This document shows, piece after piece, positions 33,431 through 45,599 of a stretch of DNA of 64,000 nt. The notes below the pieces were generated by a model. It was given only the letters and a program-made list of their open reading frames with translations. It was not told where the DNA came from and made no database searches. Origin of the DNA: Priestia filamentosa (GTDB lineage: Bacteria; Bacillota; Bacilli; Bacillales; Bacillaceae_H); assembly GCF_900177535.1 (NCBI RefSeq), contig NZ_FXAJ01000004.1, positions 1-64,000 of the forward strand, given 5' to 3'. The position numbers and the translations under genes are program-made. The stretch's first letter is position 1; each line of letters starts with the position of its first letter.

Positions 33431-33463
33431 AAAAGGAAGGAGAAAATTCTCCTTCCTTTTTTA
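33431..33463 (+). terminator. Terminator of the CDF gene
   Basis: AAAAGGAAGGAG pairs with CTCCTTCCTTTT and further T follow. Confidence 0.87.
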
Positions 33464-33530
33464 GCTTAAAAATAGGATTTTGCCTTCTTTTCTAGAATAG
33501 AGTACAACGCATAAAAGAGGAGGTTAAAAT

Positions 33531-33929
33531 ATGGAAGAACATGAGTTAAAGGCCGTAATTCGTGAATATGATAAAGCTATTCAAAATGAGGAGCTTGATA
33601 CGTTAATGAACTATTATACAGATGACGCAGTTCTAGTTGTGAAACAAGGAATGATTGCAAAAGGAAAAGAGGAAATCAAAAAAGCCTTTATTGCAATTGC
33701 GAAATATTTTAATAATAGCATTGTTCCAACCCAAGGAGAGATGGTGATCTTAGAAGCAGGAGATACAGCTCTTGTTCTTTCACAAACGTTTCTTGATGCC
33801 AATAAAGAAGATTCCAAATATCCAATGGAGAGAAGAGCAACATATGTATTTCGAAAAAATGCAGAAGGAAGATGGCTTTGTGCCATTGATAACTCATATG
33901 GTACAGATTTGATTCCAAGCGAAGAATAG
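33531..33929 (+). CDS. NTF2-like / SnoaL-fold protein
   Basis: The 132-residue protein resembles DUF4440/SnoaL-type NTF2-fold proteins: an N-terminal helix with [20 protein letters not shown] followed by TDDAVLVV and a beta-sheet ending [11 protein letters not shown]. Members are steroid-isomerase-like enzymes or ligand-binding domains, and the activity cannot be predicted. AGAGGAGG precedes the ATG. It appears monocistronic. Confidence 0.78.
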   Translation: MEEHELKAVIREYDKAIQNEELDTLMNYYTDDAVLVVKQGMIAKGKEEIKKAFIAIAKYFNNSIVPTQGEMVILEAGDTALVLSQTFLDANKEDSKYPMERRATYVFRKNAEGRWLCAIDNSYGTDLIPSEE

Positions 33930-34055
33930 TAATAGAAAACACCTATTTCCTTCCTTTTTTGTATAATAACAGCTAATATAGGCAAAATATTTTATGTTAA
34001 AAGTGAACTATGAGAAAATAAAGATGCTTATCAAAAAGAAAAAGAAGGAATTAAG

Positions 34056-34886
34056 GTGACAAACTCTTTACAATCTACAACAACTCTACATAATGGAATT
34101 GAAATGCCTTGGTTTGGGCTAGGTGTATTCAAAGTTGAGGATGGATCAGAAGTAATTGAATCTGTGAAATCAGCAATCAAAGCAGGTTACATTAGCATTG
34201 ATACTGCTGCTGTATATGGAAATGAAGAAGGTGTTGGAAAAGGTATTGCTGATTCTGGAGTTGACCGTGAACGCCTCTTTGTAACCTCTAAAGTTTGGAA
34301 CAGTGATCAAGGATATGAATCAACATTAAAAGCATTTGATACAACGCTTGAAAAGCTTGGTCTTGAATACCTTGATTTATATTTAATTCACTGGCCTGTT
34401 GAAGGAAAGTATAAAGAAACGTGGAAAGCACTTGAGAAATTATATAAAGATGGACGCATTCGTGCTATTGGGGTTAGTAACTTCCAAATTCATCATTTAG
34501 AAGATTTACTAACAGATGCTGAAATTGTACCGATGGTAAACCAAGTAGAGTATCATCCACACCTTACTCAAAAAGAACTTCATGCTTTTTGTAAAGATAA
34601 AGGTATTCAGCTTGAAGCATGGTCTCCGCTTAAGCAAGGGGAGCTTTTGCAAGATGAAACAATCACTCGTATTGCTGACAAGTATAATAAATCAGCAGCA
34701 CAAGTAATTTTACGTTGGGATTTACAAAATGAAGTTGTAACAATTCCAAAATCAACAAAGGAACATCGTATTATTCAAAATGCTGATATTTTTGATTTCC
34801 AATTAACAAAAGAAGAAATGAATGAAATTAATGCTCTAAACAAAAATGAGCGAGTTGGTCCGGACCCAGATAATTTCGACTTCTAA
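34056..34886 (+). CDS. Aldo/keto reductase (YvgN/YtbE type)
   Basis: The 276-residue AKR has the catalytic set: Asp in SIDTAAVYG with Tyr following, Lys in FVTSKVWN, and His in YLIHWP, plus the NADPH motif IPKSTKEHRI. It resembles B. subtilis YvgN/YtbE, which reduce glyoxal, methylglyoxal and other aldehydes. The start is GTG at 34056 behind GAAGGAA. Confidence 0.9.
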   Translation: MTNSLQSTTTLHNGIEMPWFGLGVFKVEDGSEVIESVKSAIKAGYISIDTAAVYGNEEGVGKGIADSGVDRERLFVTSKVWNSDQGYESTLKAFDTTLEKLGLEYLDLYLIHWPVEGKYKETWKALEKLYKDGRIRAIGVSNFQIHHLEDLLTDAEIVPMVNQVEYHPHLTQKELHAFCKDKGIQLEAWSPLKQGELLQDETITRIADKYNKSAAQVILRWDLQNEVVTIPKSTKEHRIIQNADIFDFQLTKEEMNEINALNKNERVGPDPDNFDF

Positions 34887-34887
34887 T

Positions 34888-34923
34888 AAAAAAGGTTCCC
34901 TTCTTTAGAAGGGAACCTTTTTT
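34888..34923 (+). terminator. Terminator of the aldo/keto reductase gene
   Basis: AAAAAAGGTTCCCTTC pairs with GAAGGGAACCTTTTTT. The following 215-base gap holds only a short inverted repeat, TATTTCA/TGAAATA, at 34975-34994. Confidence 0.88.
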
Positions 34924-35138
34924 ATTGTGCTTTTGTTATTTCCATAATAGTTAATTTATTGAAATTAAAATCATTATTTCATATGCGTGAAATAGGTCTA
35001 AAAAAACAAAAAAAGGAAATAAAATGTTATTTATCTAGGTTTTACGGCATGTTTTAGAAATAACTACCTCACCTTTTTAACTGGAAAATATGTTAGTATT
35101 GTAAGCAGAAGAAAAAGGATAAAAGAGGTGGAGGTAAC

Positions 35139-35537
35139 GTGAAAGTTTTAAATGCCGCAACACCAGAGATGGAGACATACATAGAAGAGATGAGCGAGCA
35201 CTTAGTCTACAATATTTTACCTTGCTACTTTTCTCAGGAAGAGATCCAAACATACAAAAATGTTCAGTTTCTCTCAATAAGCTATGCAAAGCAAAAAGTA
35301 TATAATGGCTTTTTACATGAAGCTTTAAAGGTTATTAGCAGCATGCAAACGATTACTAATCTTATTGAAACTGTTCAAACGAGAGAAATTACAAACCAGG
35401 ATCGAAAGCTTTTTCATCATAATATTTCTATTTTAGAGAAATATGGGTTTTTATTTCCGTTTGAAATGGATTATTTCTCGAAAGAACGTTATCAGATTAC
35501 ACAAGGACATTATGAATATCGCTTCATTGTGAACTAA
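35139..35537 (+). CDS. yhcU: YhcU-like protein (DUF5365 type)
   Basis: The 132-residue protein is soluble and mainly helical. Its beginning (KVLNAATPEMETYIEEMSEHL, then ILPCYFSQEEI) and its place before yhcX suggest the YhcU family of Bacillus, whose function is unknown. The start is GTG with GGTGGAGG upstream. Confidence 0.65.
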   Translation: MKVLNAATPEMETYIEEMSEHLVYNILPCYFSQEEIQTYKNVQFLSISYAKQKVYNGFLHEALKVISSMQTITNLIETVQTREITNQDRKLFHHNISILEKYGFLFPFEMDYFSKERYQITQGHYEYRFIVN

Positions 35538-35539
35538 AT

Positions 35540-35567
35540 GGCAGCGGGTTTTCCCGCTGCCTTTTTC
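35540..35567 (+). terminator. Terminator of the yhcU-like gene
   Basis: GGCAGCGGG pairs with CCCGCTGCC around TTTT, and TTTTT follows. Confidence 0.88.
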
Positions 35568-35693
35568 TAGTTCCCCTCTTTCGCTTTTCTGATTATAATA
35601 AAAGTACAGATTTGTAGTGATTCAGCTTAGAAAGTTTTACTTTTACAAAAAAGGGAACAATATAAAGAATGTTGAAAAAGGAGCTACAGATGC

Positions 35694-37229
35694 ATGTCAG
35701 AAATCGATTTATCCAAATTTGAGAAGAAAGTTATTATGCGTAATATTGAACATAAAGACATTGAAAAAATTATTGAGCTTCAAGAGCTTTGCTTTCCTGG
35801 AATGAACCCATGGAAAAAAGATCAGCTTCAAAGTCATCTGGATATTTTTCCAGAAGGCCAGATCTGTGTCGAGTTTGATGGAGAAATTATTGGGTCTTGT
35901 TCAAGCTTAATTATAAACTTTGATGAGTATGACGATAAACACACGTGGGATGATATAACAGACGAAGGTTATATTACAAATCACAATAGTGATGGCTATA
36001 ACTTGTATGGAATTGAAGTTATGGTTCACCCTCAATTTCGAGGAATGAAAATTGGGCGCCGTCTTTATGAAGCTCGTAGAGATTTAGCGCGAGCTCACAA
36101 TTTAAAAAGCATTATTATTGGAGGAAGAATTCCTAATTATCATAAATATGCAGATGAATTTACGCCACGTGAATATGTAGAAGAAGTGAAAGAACATAAA
36201 ATTTATGATCCTGTTCTTTCATTCCAGCTTATGAATGGGTTTACCGTTATGCGAATTAATCCAAACTATTTGCCTGATGATGCAGCTTCAAATCAGTATG
36301 CGACGCTTATGGAGTGGAACAATATTGATTATGTAGCAAAATCAAAGCGTCACTACAAAACATCTTTTCCAGTAAGGATTTGTGTAGTACAGTATGCAAT
36401 GAAACAAATTAACTCATTTGAAGATTTTGCACAGCAAGCTGAATATTATATTGATGTTGCATATGATGCTGGAGCTGATTTCTGCGTATTCCCCGAAATC
36501 TTTACAACACAGCTTATGTCATTTTTAAATGAGCATATTCCTAGAAAAGCTGTTCAGCGTGTAACAGAGTATACTGAAGAATACATTGAGCTTTTTACAG
36601 ATCTTGCTGTAAAGTACAATGTTAACATTATTGGTGGATCACATTTTGTAGAAGAAGATGAGCATATTTATAACATCGCGTATCTTTTCAGAAGAGATGG
36701 AACAATTGAAAAGCAATATAAGCTTCACATTACACCAAATGAGCGAAAATGGTGGGGAATTTCGGCTGGAGAAGAAGTGGAAGTATTTGATACAGACTGT
36801 GGGCCAATTGCTATTCAAATTTGCTATGACATTGAATTTCCTGAGCTTGCACGTATTGCGACAGAAAAAGGAGCCAAAATTATCTTTACTCCGTTCTGTA
36901 CAGAGGATCGCCAAGGCTATTTACGTGTGCGCTATTGTGCTCAATCAAGAGCAGTGGAAAACCAGATTTATACTGTTATCGCAGGAACAGTTGGAAACTT
37001 ACCGCAAGTGGAGAATATGGATATTCAATATGCTCAGTCCGCTATTTTTGCACCTTCTGATTTTGAATTTGCACGCGATGGCATTGTAGGCGAGTGCAAT
37101 CCTAATATTGAAATGGTCGTTATTGGAGATGTTGATTTAGAAATTCTACGTCGCCAACGCCAGTCAGGAACAGTTCGACAGTTAAAAGATCGTCGTCGTG
37201 ATATTTACACTGTTCACTATAAGAAGTAA
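35694..37229 (+). CDS. yhcX: YhcX, GNAT acetyltransferase fused to a C-N hydrolase
   Basis: The 511-residue protein has an N-terminal GNAT domain (about 15-200; VMVHPQFRGMKIGRRLYEARR) and a C-terminal nitrilase-superfamily domain (about 225-505). The hydrolase triad is visible: Glu in FCVFPEIFT, Lys in NERKWWG and Cys in IQICYDIEFPE. It matches B. subtilis YhcX in length and layout; the substrate is probably an amide or carbamoyl compound. AAAGGAG stands before the ATG. Confidence 0.92.
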   Translation: MSEIDLSKFEKKVIMRNIEHKDIEKIIELQELCFPGMNPWKKDQLQSHLDIFPEGQICVEFDGEIIGSCSSLIINFDEYDDKHTWDDITDEGYITNHNSDGYNLYGIEVMVHPQFRGMKIGRRLYEARRDLARAHNLKSIIIGGRIPNYHKYADEFTPREYVEEVKEHKIYDPVLSFQLMNGFTVMRINPNYLPDDAASNQYATLMEWNNIDYVAKSKRHYKTSFPVRICVVQYAMKQINSFEDFAQQAEYYIDVAYDAGADFCVFPEIFTTQLMSFLNEHIPRKAVQRVTEYTEEYIELFTDLAVKYNVNIIGGSHFVEEDEHIYNIAYLFRRDGTIEKQYKLHITPNERKWWGISAGEEVEVFDTDCGPIAIQICYDIEFPELARIATEKGAKIIFTPFCTEDRQGYLRVRYCAQSRAVENQIYTVIAGTVGNLPQVENMDIQYAQSAIFAPSDFEFARDGIVGECNPNIEMVVIGDVDLEILRRQRQSGTVRQLKDRRRDIYTVHYKK

Positions 37230-37235
37230 TGTTAA

Positions 37236-37277
37236 AAGGGCATCCTTATTTCCTTTTTCTCTAAGGATGCTTTTTTA
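37236..37277 (+). terminator. Terminator of yhcX
   Basis: GCATCCTTA pairs with TAAGGATGC and TTTTTT follows. Confidence 0.87.
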
Positions 37278-37308
37278 ATATGAAATAAATTATAATGGAG
37301 GAAAAATT

Positions 37309-37860
37309 GTGAGCTTTGAAGATCAACAAGTTATACCAGCTATTCGCGATATGAAGCAGCTTGAACGTTTTTTACGTTCTCCGTATCAATATGGAGTTTT
37401 ATTGGAATGTTATTTAGGACATTTAAAGGGAATAGCACGTGCGGCTCAAGAGCACGATAAAAAGCTAATTTTCCATGTTGATTTAATTAGTGGTCTAAAA
37501 CACGATGAACATGCTGTGGATTTTTTATGTCAGGAAATTAAGCCTGCTGGTATTATTTCAACGCGTTTAAATGTAATTCTAAAAGCTAAACAAAAAGGGG
37601 TATATGCCATTCAGCGCGTTTTTCTTTTAGACAGTCAAGCACTTGAAAAAAGCTTCGCTGTTATTAATAAAGGAAAACCAGACTACATAGAGCTCCTTCC
37701 TGGAGTTGTTCCACACCTTATTAAGGAAGTAAAGAAAAAAACGAATACCCCTGTCCTTGCAGGAGGACTTATTCGAGCAGAGCATGAAATTAAAAAAGCA
37801 TTGGAAGCAGGAGCTGCAGCTGTTACAACGTCTAATGAGGAGCTTTGGAAAAAAAAGTAG
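37309..37860 (+). CDS. glpP: GlpP, glycerol-3-phosphate-responsive antiterminator
   Basis: The 183-residue GlpP protein binds glycerol-3-phosphate and prevents termination in the leaders of glpFK and glpD. The TIM-barrel-like features are present: [24 protein letters not shown], a [13 protein letters not shown] ligand loop and [10 protein letters not shown] near the end. The start is GTG behind GGAGG. The order glpP-glpF-glpK-glpD is that of B. subtilis. Confidence 0.94.
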   Translation: MSFEDQQVIPAIRDMKQLERFLRSPYQYGVLLECYLGHLKGIARAAQEHDKKLIFHVDLISGLKHDEHAVDFLCQEIKPAGIISTRLNVILKAKQKGVYAIQRVFLLDSQALEKSFAVINKGKPDYIELLPGVVPHLIKEVKKKTNTPVLAGGLIRAEHEIKKALEAGAAAVTTSNEELWKKK

Positions 37861-37870
37861 TAAAAAGGGT

Positions 37871-37899
37871 TTGACAACGCTTTCACTTTCTAGTACTCT
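37871..37899 (+). promoter_or_regulatory. glpFK promoter overlapped by a cre site
   Basis: TTGACA (37871-37876) and TACTCT (37894-37899) are 17 bases apart. TGACAACGCTTTCA (37872-37885) overlaps the -35 element and fits the CcpA catabolite site, so glucose repression is expected. Confidence 0.75.
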
Positions 37900-37932
37900 A
37901 GTATCAAAGTTAATACACGTGACGGAGACAAG

Positions 37933-37982
37933 AACCACAGTACATCCCTAATCAACCTTAGGGGTATACTGTGGTTTTTTGC
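37933..37982 (+). promoter_or_regulatory. glpFK leader terminator, GlpP target
   Basis: AACCACAGTA (37933-37942) pairs with TACTGTGGTT (37967-37976), with an inner CCCTAA/TTAGGG stem, and TTTTTT follows. It lies between promoter and glpF, as expected for GlpP antitermination. The glpD leader has the same ACCACAG base. Confidence 0.85.
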
Positions 37983-38043
37983 AGTTTGTCACATCGCCAT
38001 TAATAGATTTTTAGAAAAATATGAGCAAAGGGGATGAATTCCC

Positions 38044-40381
<2,338 letters not shown>

Positions 40382-40399
40382 AGAAAGAATCTTCTGAAG

Positions 40400-40443
40400 T
40401 GTGAAATAGAAAGATTCACAAAAAGATAAAAGTGTGATATATT
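40400..40443 (+). promoter_or_regulatory. glpD promoter with inverted repeat
   Basis: TTCACA (40415-40420) and TATATT (40438-40443) are 17 bases apart. TGTGAA (40400-40405) and TTCACA form an inverted repeat with a 9-base spacer that includes the -35 element; it may be an operator. Confidence 0.6.
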
Positions 40444-40473
40444 AAAAATAAGTTAATAAATGGTTGGAGAATA

Positions 40474-40534
40474 GGAGAGACCACAGGACCTTATGGGTAT
40501 ATAAATATCATAAGGGACTTGTGGTCTCTTTTTA
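40474..40534 (+). promoter_or_regulatory. glpD leader terminator, GlpP target
   Basis: GAGACCACA pairs with TGTGGTCTC, with an inner CCTTATG/CATAAGG stem, and TTTTT follows. Its base shares ACCACAG with the glpFK leader, supporting a common GlpP-binding element. In B. subtilis the glpD leader is a GlpP target. Confidence 0.87.
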
Positions 40535-40560
40535 TTTACTCTTAAAAGGAGGAATTATTC

Positions 40561-42231
40561 ATGAGTTTTTCAGGGGAAAATCGTGCTGCGACATTAAGCG
40601 AAATGGAGAAGCAGCAGTTTGATGTATTAGTTATCGGTGGCGGTATTACAGGAAGTGGAATTGCTTTAGACGGAGCAACGCGCGGGTTGAAAATGGGACT
40701 TGTAGAAATGCAGGATTTCGCAGGAGGAACGTCAAGTCGTTCTACAAAGCTTGTGCACGGTGGACTGCGTTATTTAAAACAGTTTGAAGTAAAAATGGTA
40801 GCGGAAGTTGGAAAAGAAAGAGCTATTGTATACGAAAATGCACCGCATGTTACAACACCGGAGTGGATGATGCTTCCTTTCCATAAAGGAGGAACGTTTG
40901 GAAGTTTCACAACATCGATCGGTCTTCGCATGTATGACTTTCTTGCAGGTGTTAAACGAAGCGAGCGACGTCAAATGTTCTCCCGAAAAGAAACATTAAG
41001 ACGTGAGCCGCTTGTGAAAGCTGAGAACCTACGAGGTGGCGGCTACTATGTTGAATATAAAACAGATGATGCTCGCCTGACTATCGAAGTAGCGAAGAAA
41101 GCAGTTGAAAAAGGAGCTACTCTTGTAAATTATGCCAAAGTAGAAAGCTTTCTTTACGAAGATAACAAAGTTGTGGGAGCGGTTGTTGTAGATCAGACAA
41201 CTAAAAAAGCGTACCAAATTTATGCTAAAAAGATTATTAATGCTGCAGGACCTTGGGTTGATACACTTCGTGAAGAAGATCGCTCAAAAGAAGGCAAAAC
41301 GCTTGTTCATACAAAAGGAATTCACTTAGTTATTGATGCAGAACGTTTCCCATTACAGCAAGCCATTTATTTTGATACACCTGATGGCCGCATGGTATTT
41401 GCCATTCCACGTGATGGAAAAACTTATGTTGGTACAACTGATACAGTTTATGATGGAGATCTTGTTCATCCGAGAATGACAAAAGCAGACCGTGAATATG
41501 TCATTAAATCAATTAACTACATGTTTCCGGCTGTAAACATTACCGAGAAAGATGTAGAATCAAGCTGGACGGGACTTCGCCCGCTTATTAATGAACAAGG
41601 AAAAGGGGCTTCTGAAATTTCGCGTAAAGATGAAATTTGGGAATCCAAATCAGGCTTAATTACAATTGCAGGGGGCAAGCTAACAGGCTATCGTAAAATG
41701 GCTGAAATGGTTTTAGATTCTGTAACGAAAAAAATCGAAGAGGAATACAATGTTTCGTTTCTTCCTTGTCAAACTAAACATCTTTCACTTTCAGGAGGAG
41801 AGTTTGGAGGATCTCAGAAATTTGAAAGATTTGTAAAACAAAAAGTGGAAGAAGGAACAAAGATTGGTCTTGATCGCAAACAAGCTGAAAAATTAGCGAA
41901 ACGCTATGGTTCAAATGTTGATAAAGTATTTGAGTATGTGAAAAATGGTGAACATGCAAATGTTCCTCCCGCTGTTTATGCTCAAGTTATGTACGGACTA
42001 GAATATGAGATGGTTGTAAAACCTGTTGACTTTTTCATTCGCCGTACTGGAGCGCTTTTCTTCAATATTTCATGGGTACATGAATGGAAAGTTGAAGTTA
42101 TTAATCTTATGGCTTCAAAACTAGGCTGGACGCATGAACAAAAAGAATTATATAGACAAGAACTTGAAAAACATCTTCATGATGCAGTTGTTCCTGTTGA
42201 TGAAGAAGATGACACAGCTCTTGCACAGTAA
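40561..42231 (+). CDS. glpD: GlpD, aerobic glycerol-3-phosphate dehydrogenase
   Basis: The 556-residue FAD enzyme has the dinucleotide motif VIGGGITGSGIALDGATRGL, GGTSSRSTKLVHGGLRYL for FAD and substrate, and the C-terminal helical domain. It oxidises glycerol-3-phosphate to DHAP at the membrane and passes electrons to menaquinone. AAAGGAGG precedes the ATG. Confidence 0.97.
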   Translation: MSFSGENRAATLSEMEKQQFDVLVIGGGITGSGIALDGATRGLKMGLVEMQDFAGGTSSRSTKLVHGGLRYLKQFEVKMVAEVGKERAIVYENAPHVTTPEWMMLPFHKGGTFGSFTTSIGLRMYDFLAGVKRSERRQMFSRKETLRREPLVKAENLRGGGYYVEYKTDDARLTIEVAKKAVEKGATLVNYAKVESFLYEDNKVVGAVVVDQTTKKAYQIYAKKIINAAGPWVDTLREEDRSKEGKTLVHTKGIHLVIDAERFPLQQAIYFDTPDGRMVFAIPRDGKTYVGTTDTVYDGDLVHPRMTKADREYVIKSINYMFPAVNITEKDVESSWTGLRPLINEQGKGASEISRKDEIWESKSGLITIAGGKLTGYRKMAEMVLDSVTKKIEEEYNVSFLPCQTKHLSLSGGEFGGSQKFERFVKQKVEEGTKIGLDRKQAEKLAKRYGSNVDKVFEYVKNGEHANVPPAVYAQVMYGLEYEMVVKPVDFFIRRTGALFFNISWVHEWKVEVINLMASKLGWTHEQKELYRQELEKHLHDAVVPVDEEDDTALAQ

Positions 42232-42236
42232 GAAGA

Positions 42237-42279
42237 AAATCCCATCTTAAAAAGTGAAACGAGATGGGATTTTTTTTCG
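42237..42279 (+). terminator. Terminator of glpD
   Basis: ATCCCATCT pairs with AGATGGGAT and eight T follow. Confidence 0.88.
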
Positions 42280-42363
42280 TTAAGTTATAAAAAAACATGG
42301 TAATATAAATGGAAGAGAATTTTATAAAACGAGATTTAAGATTCATCATTAAGGAGGAGAAAG

Positions 42364-44127
42364 ATGAGCTGGCATCAGCATTTTTTGCGTTGGGATAATG
42401 AAATTGAATTAGAAAATGAAATGAGAAAAAGTTTAGATAGTATTAAACATGATGAGAGATTGCTTGAAGAGCATTTTTATAAAAATCTAGAATTTGGTAC
42501 AGGTGGAATGAGAGGCGAAATTGGAGTTGGAACAAATCGTATGAATCTCTATACCGTAAGGAAGGCATCAGCTGGATTTGCTCAGTATATTGAAAACGCG
42601 GGAGAAGAAGCGAAAAACCGCGGAGTTGTGATTGCGTACGATTCTCGCCATAAGTCCCCACAATTTGCTCTTGAAGCAGCTAAAACTCTTTCTTCATATG
42701 GAATTAAAACCTACCTTTTTACAGAACTTAAGCCAACACCACAGCTTTCATTTGCTGTTCGAGAGTTGCATGCTTTTGGTGGTATTGTTATAACAGCAAG
42801 TCATAATCCACCTGAATATAATGGTTATAAAGTATATGGGATGGATGGAGGGCAGCTTCCGCCTAAAAGTGCTGATGAGTTAATTTCTTATGTAAACGGT
42901 ATCGAAAATGAGCTAAAGATTAAAGTGAAAGAAAAAGAAGAGCTAAAAGAAGAAGGTTTGCTTGTTATGCTTGACGATACACTTGATGAAGCATACAACA
43001 AGAAACTTCAAGAAGTTAGCGTTTCAAAAGAACTTTCACAGGAAGCTAAAGACAACGTAAGTGTAGTTTTTACACCTTTACATGGAACAGCTTATAAATC
43101 AGCAACAAAAGCGCTTGAAACGCTCGGTTATAAACATGTTCACGTTGTAGCAAAACAAGCAATGCCAGATCCTAATTTTACAACCGTGCTTTCTCCGAAT
43201 CCTGAAGAAGCTGAGGCTTTTTCATATGCAATTAAAGATGGAAAAGATGTAAAAGCAGACGTTCTTCTTGCAACAGATCCTGATGCAGACCGAGTTGGAC
43301 TTGCTGTTCGAAAAGACGATGGAGAATATACGCTTCTAACAGGAAATCAAACAGGAGCACTTTTACTAAAATATCTTTTATCTCAGCTTGAAAAGAGCGG
43401 AAATCTTCCTGAAAACGGAGCTGTTCTAAAAACAATTGTAACTTCTGAGCTTGGGCGCAAGATTGCAGAGGATTATAAGCTTACAGCAATTGATACCCTT
43501 ACTGGATTTAAATTTATCGGCGAAAAAATTAAACAGTTTGAACAAACAAATGACCAGACATTTTTATTCGGCTATGAAGAGAGCTACGGCTATTTAGTTA
43601 AAGACTTTTGCCGAGATAAAGATGCGATTCAAGCACTGATCTTAGCTGTAGAAGCGTGTGCATTTTATAAACAACAGGGCAAAACGCTTTGGCACGTTAT
43701 ACAAAATATCTATGAAGAATACGGCTATTATAAAGAAAATTTAAAATCACTTACGTTAAAAGGAAAAGAAGGATCTGCTCAGATTGAGCACCTTTTAACA
43801 TCTTTCCGTGCTACGCCCCCAGGAGAAGTAGCTGGCTTACGAGTTAAAACAATCGAAGATTATCAAGTGCAAAAAAGAGCGCACTTAGAAAGTGGAGAAA
43901 CAGAAACAATGTCTCTTCCTTCCTCAAATGTTTTAAAGTATTTCTTAGAAGATGGCTCATGGTTTTGTCTTCGTCCGTCTGGTACAGAGCCAAAAGTGAA
44001 GTTTTACTTTGGAGTAGTTTCCACTACTGATGAGGAAAGTGTGTTAAAGTTAGAACAGCTTAACAATAGTATTATGGACAAAGTAGCAGCTATTTTAGAA
44101 AGTAATGAAGAAGAAATCAAAAAATAA
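42364..44127 (+). CDS. pgcA: PgcA, alpha-phosphoglucomutase
   Basis: The 587-residue alpha-D-phosphohexomutase has the phosphoserine loop [14 protein letters not shown], the metal loop TDPDADRVG, the sugar loop GYEESYGY and the phosphate loop [12 protein letters not shown]. It interconverts glucose-6-P and glucose-1-P for cell-wall and glycolipid synthesis. The position after glpD is as in B. subtilis (yhxB). AAGGAGGAG lies before the ATG. Confidence 0.95.
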   Translation: MSWHQHFLRWDNEIELENEMRKSLDSIKHDERLLEEHFYKNLEFGTGGMRGEIGVGTNRMNLYTVRKASAGFAQYIENAGEEAKNRGVVIAYDSRHKSPQFALEAAKTLSSYGIKTYLFTELKPTPQLSFAVRELHAFGGIVITASHNPPEYNGYKVYGMDGGQLPPKSADELISYVNGIENELKIKVKEKEELKEEGLLVMLDDTLDEAYNKKLQEVSVSKELSQEAKDNVSVVFTPLHGTAYKSATKALETLGYKHVHVVAKQAMPDPNFTTVLSPNPEEAEAFSYAIKDGKDVKADVLLATDPDADRVGLAVRKDDGEYTLLTGNQTGALLLKYLLSQLEKSGNLPENGAVLKTIVTSELGRKIAEDYKLTAIDTLTGFKFIGEKIKQFEQTNDQTFLFGYEESYGYLVKDFCRDKDAIQALILAVEACAFYKQQGKTLWHVIQNIYEEYGYYKENLKSLTLKGKEGSAQIEHLLTSFRATPPGEVAGLRVKTIEDYQVQKRAHLESGETETMSLPSSNVLKYFLEDGSWFCLRPSGTEPKVKFYFGVVSTTDEESVLKLEQLNNSIMDKVAAILESNEEEIKK

Positions 44128-44273
44128 AGAAATGTTTCTTCATTTACACTAGGGAAACTTTCTTTTAATAATATTAAGATAGCGGAAGAAGGGAAAAATA
44201 TGGTACGTTTAATAAATGAAGACTTTTATAGAAAAAGTCCATTGACAACACCATATTATAGGAGGATTTTATA

Positions 44274-44804
44274 ATGAAAATTGTTGTGATTAATGGAACA
44301 CCACGTGAGAGTGGAAGAACGCGTATTTTAAGCCGTTTTTTAGCGGAAAAGTACAGCTTAGATTTGATAGATTTAAGTGAAACAGTGTTACCTGTTTTTA
44401 ACGGAACAAGTGAGCAATACGAATTAGAAAACGTAGTAAAAGTAAAAGAGCTTGTACATAGTGCAGATGCTATTATTTTAACAACGCCAGAATATCATGG
44501 AAGCATGAGTGGAGCACTGAAAAATATGCTTGATTTCTTAACGTTTGAACAGTTTAAAGGAAAGCCAGTTGGACTTCTTGCAGTAGCAGGCGGTGGAAAG
44601 GGTGGTATTAACGCATTGAACAGCATGCGTGATGTAATGCGTGCTCTTTATGCGAATGCATTACCAAAACAAATTGTATTTGATCCACCGATGTTTGAAA
44701 AAGATAGCGATCTCCTTGTTCCAGAGGCTTCAGAAGCGCTAGAAGGGTTTATGGAAGAGCTTAAAAAATATACAAAGCTTTATAAAGAATTTGCAAAAGC
44801 ATAA
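44274..44804 (+). CDS. azr: Azr (YhdA), NADPH-dependent FMN reductase / azoreductase
   Basis: The 176-residue flavodoxin-like protein has the FMN phosphate loop NGTPRESGRTR, TPEYHGSMSGALKNMLDFL and AVAGGGKGGINALN. It closely follows B. subtilis YhdA/Azr. GGAGG lies before the ATG. It converges with bioY over a shared terminator. Confidence 0.92.
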   Translation: MKIVVINGTPRESGRTRILSRFLAEKYSLDLIDLSETVLPVFNGTSEQYELENVVKVKELVHSADAIILTTPEYHGSMSGALKNMLDFLTFEQFKGKPVGLLAVAGGGKGGINALNSMRDVMRALYANALPKQIVFDPPMFEKDSDLLVPEASEALEGFMEELKKYTKLYKEFAKA

Positions 44805-44808
44805 AAAA

Positions 44809-44845
44809 ATAAGAGGCAGGATGAAATCTTGCCTCTTATTTTTTT
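44809..44845. terminator. Bidirectional terminator between azr and bioY
   Basis: AATAAGAGGCA pairs with TGCCTCTTATT, with T-runs on both sides. Confidence 0.85.
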
Positions 44846-45420
44846 TGAAATCCTGTCTTTTTAAATAAAGCATGAAAACGGGGAGCAATAAGACCACCTA
44901 AAAATGTGAAAATTACATCTTTAATAAAAAATCCAGCCATGAAAATCCACAGTGCTTTATAAGACATTGGAGTATTAATCCACGTATTAAGAGCTAAGTA
45001 CATATAGTTAACGCTAAACAGATAAATGAAAATAATGCCAATATACGATGCAACCATAAATGTACCAAGCGTTGGATTTTCTTTTCGCTCGACAATTTTA
45101 CCTACAATATAAGCGGCAAAAATATAGGAAATGATAAATCCGCCTGTTTGGGTAAATAAAGCGCTAAGCCCACTATAAAACTCAGCAAACACTGGCGCTC
45201 CAGCAAGTCCTACAACCATGTAAGCGAGCATAGAAAAAGCACCTAACCGGCTACCGAGCAAAGCACCAGCTAGAATAGCAAAAAATGGCTGAAGTGTTGG
45301 AGTTACATTTCCAAAATGTAAAAATGGAGCAAAAGAAGCAATGTTAGCTCCAATTGCAGTAAGGGCTACAAAGACACTTGCATATGTAATGTCAATCGCC
45401 CGAAATTGTCTTTTGTTCAC
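44836..45420 (-). CDS. bioY: BioY, biotin transporter substrate-binding subunit
   Basis: The 194-residue membrane protein has about six segments and the BioY signatures TPTLQPFFAILAGALLGSRLG (interrupted here only by citation), YMVVGLAGAPVFA and QTGGFIISYIFAAYIVG. It binds biotin as the S component of an ECF transporter; no ECF ATPase genes are adjacent. The start is GTG with AGGAGG upstream. An inverted repeat at 45438-45457 overlaps its promoter region. Confidence 0.92.
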   Translation of the reverse strand: MNKRQFRAIDITYASVFVALTAIGANIASFAPFLHFGNVTPTLQPFFAILAGALLGSRLGAFSMLAYMVVGLAGAPVFAEFYSGLSALFTQTGGFIISYIFAAYIVGKIVERKENPTLGTFMVASYIGIIFIYLFSVNYMYLALNTWINTPMSYKALWIFMAGFFIKDVIFTFLGGLIAPRFHALFKKTGFQKK

Positions 45421-45437
45421 GTAGTGTTCCTCCTGAT

Positions 45438-45484
45438 GATAGAATACGCTTTCTATCTTATCGAAAGAGAGTTACAGTAGTCAA
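45438..45484 (-). promoter_or_regulatory. bioY promoter with inverted repeat
   Basis: On the minus strand TTGACT (45484-45479) and TAAGAT (45460-45455) are 18 bases apart. GATAGAA (45438-45444) and TTCTATC (45451-45457) form a perfect 7-6-7 repeat over the -10/start region. It does not look like the Bacillus BirA site I know, so the regulator is unclear. Confidence 0.5.
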
Positions 45485-45554
45485 CAGATAATATTTCTCA
45501 GTTTACATTCAAAAAATGAATAAAAACAAAAAAGGAGCAGAAAATAAGTATAAA

Positions 45555-45587
45555 AGAAAAAAGGCATACCTTTTTAGGGGTATGCAT
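45555..45587 (-). terminator. Terminator of the yhdB-like gene
   Basis: On the minus strand GCATACCCC pairs with GGTATGC and CTTTTTTC follows. Confidence 0.75.
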
Positions 45588-45599
45588 TAAAAAGTTTGT

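Noticed and set aside
36658-37089. 143-codon alternative frame within yhcX
   Set aside because: It overlaps the well-conserved nitrilase domain in the true frame.
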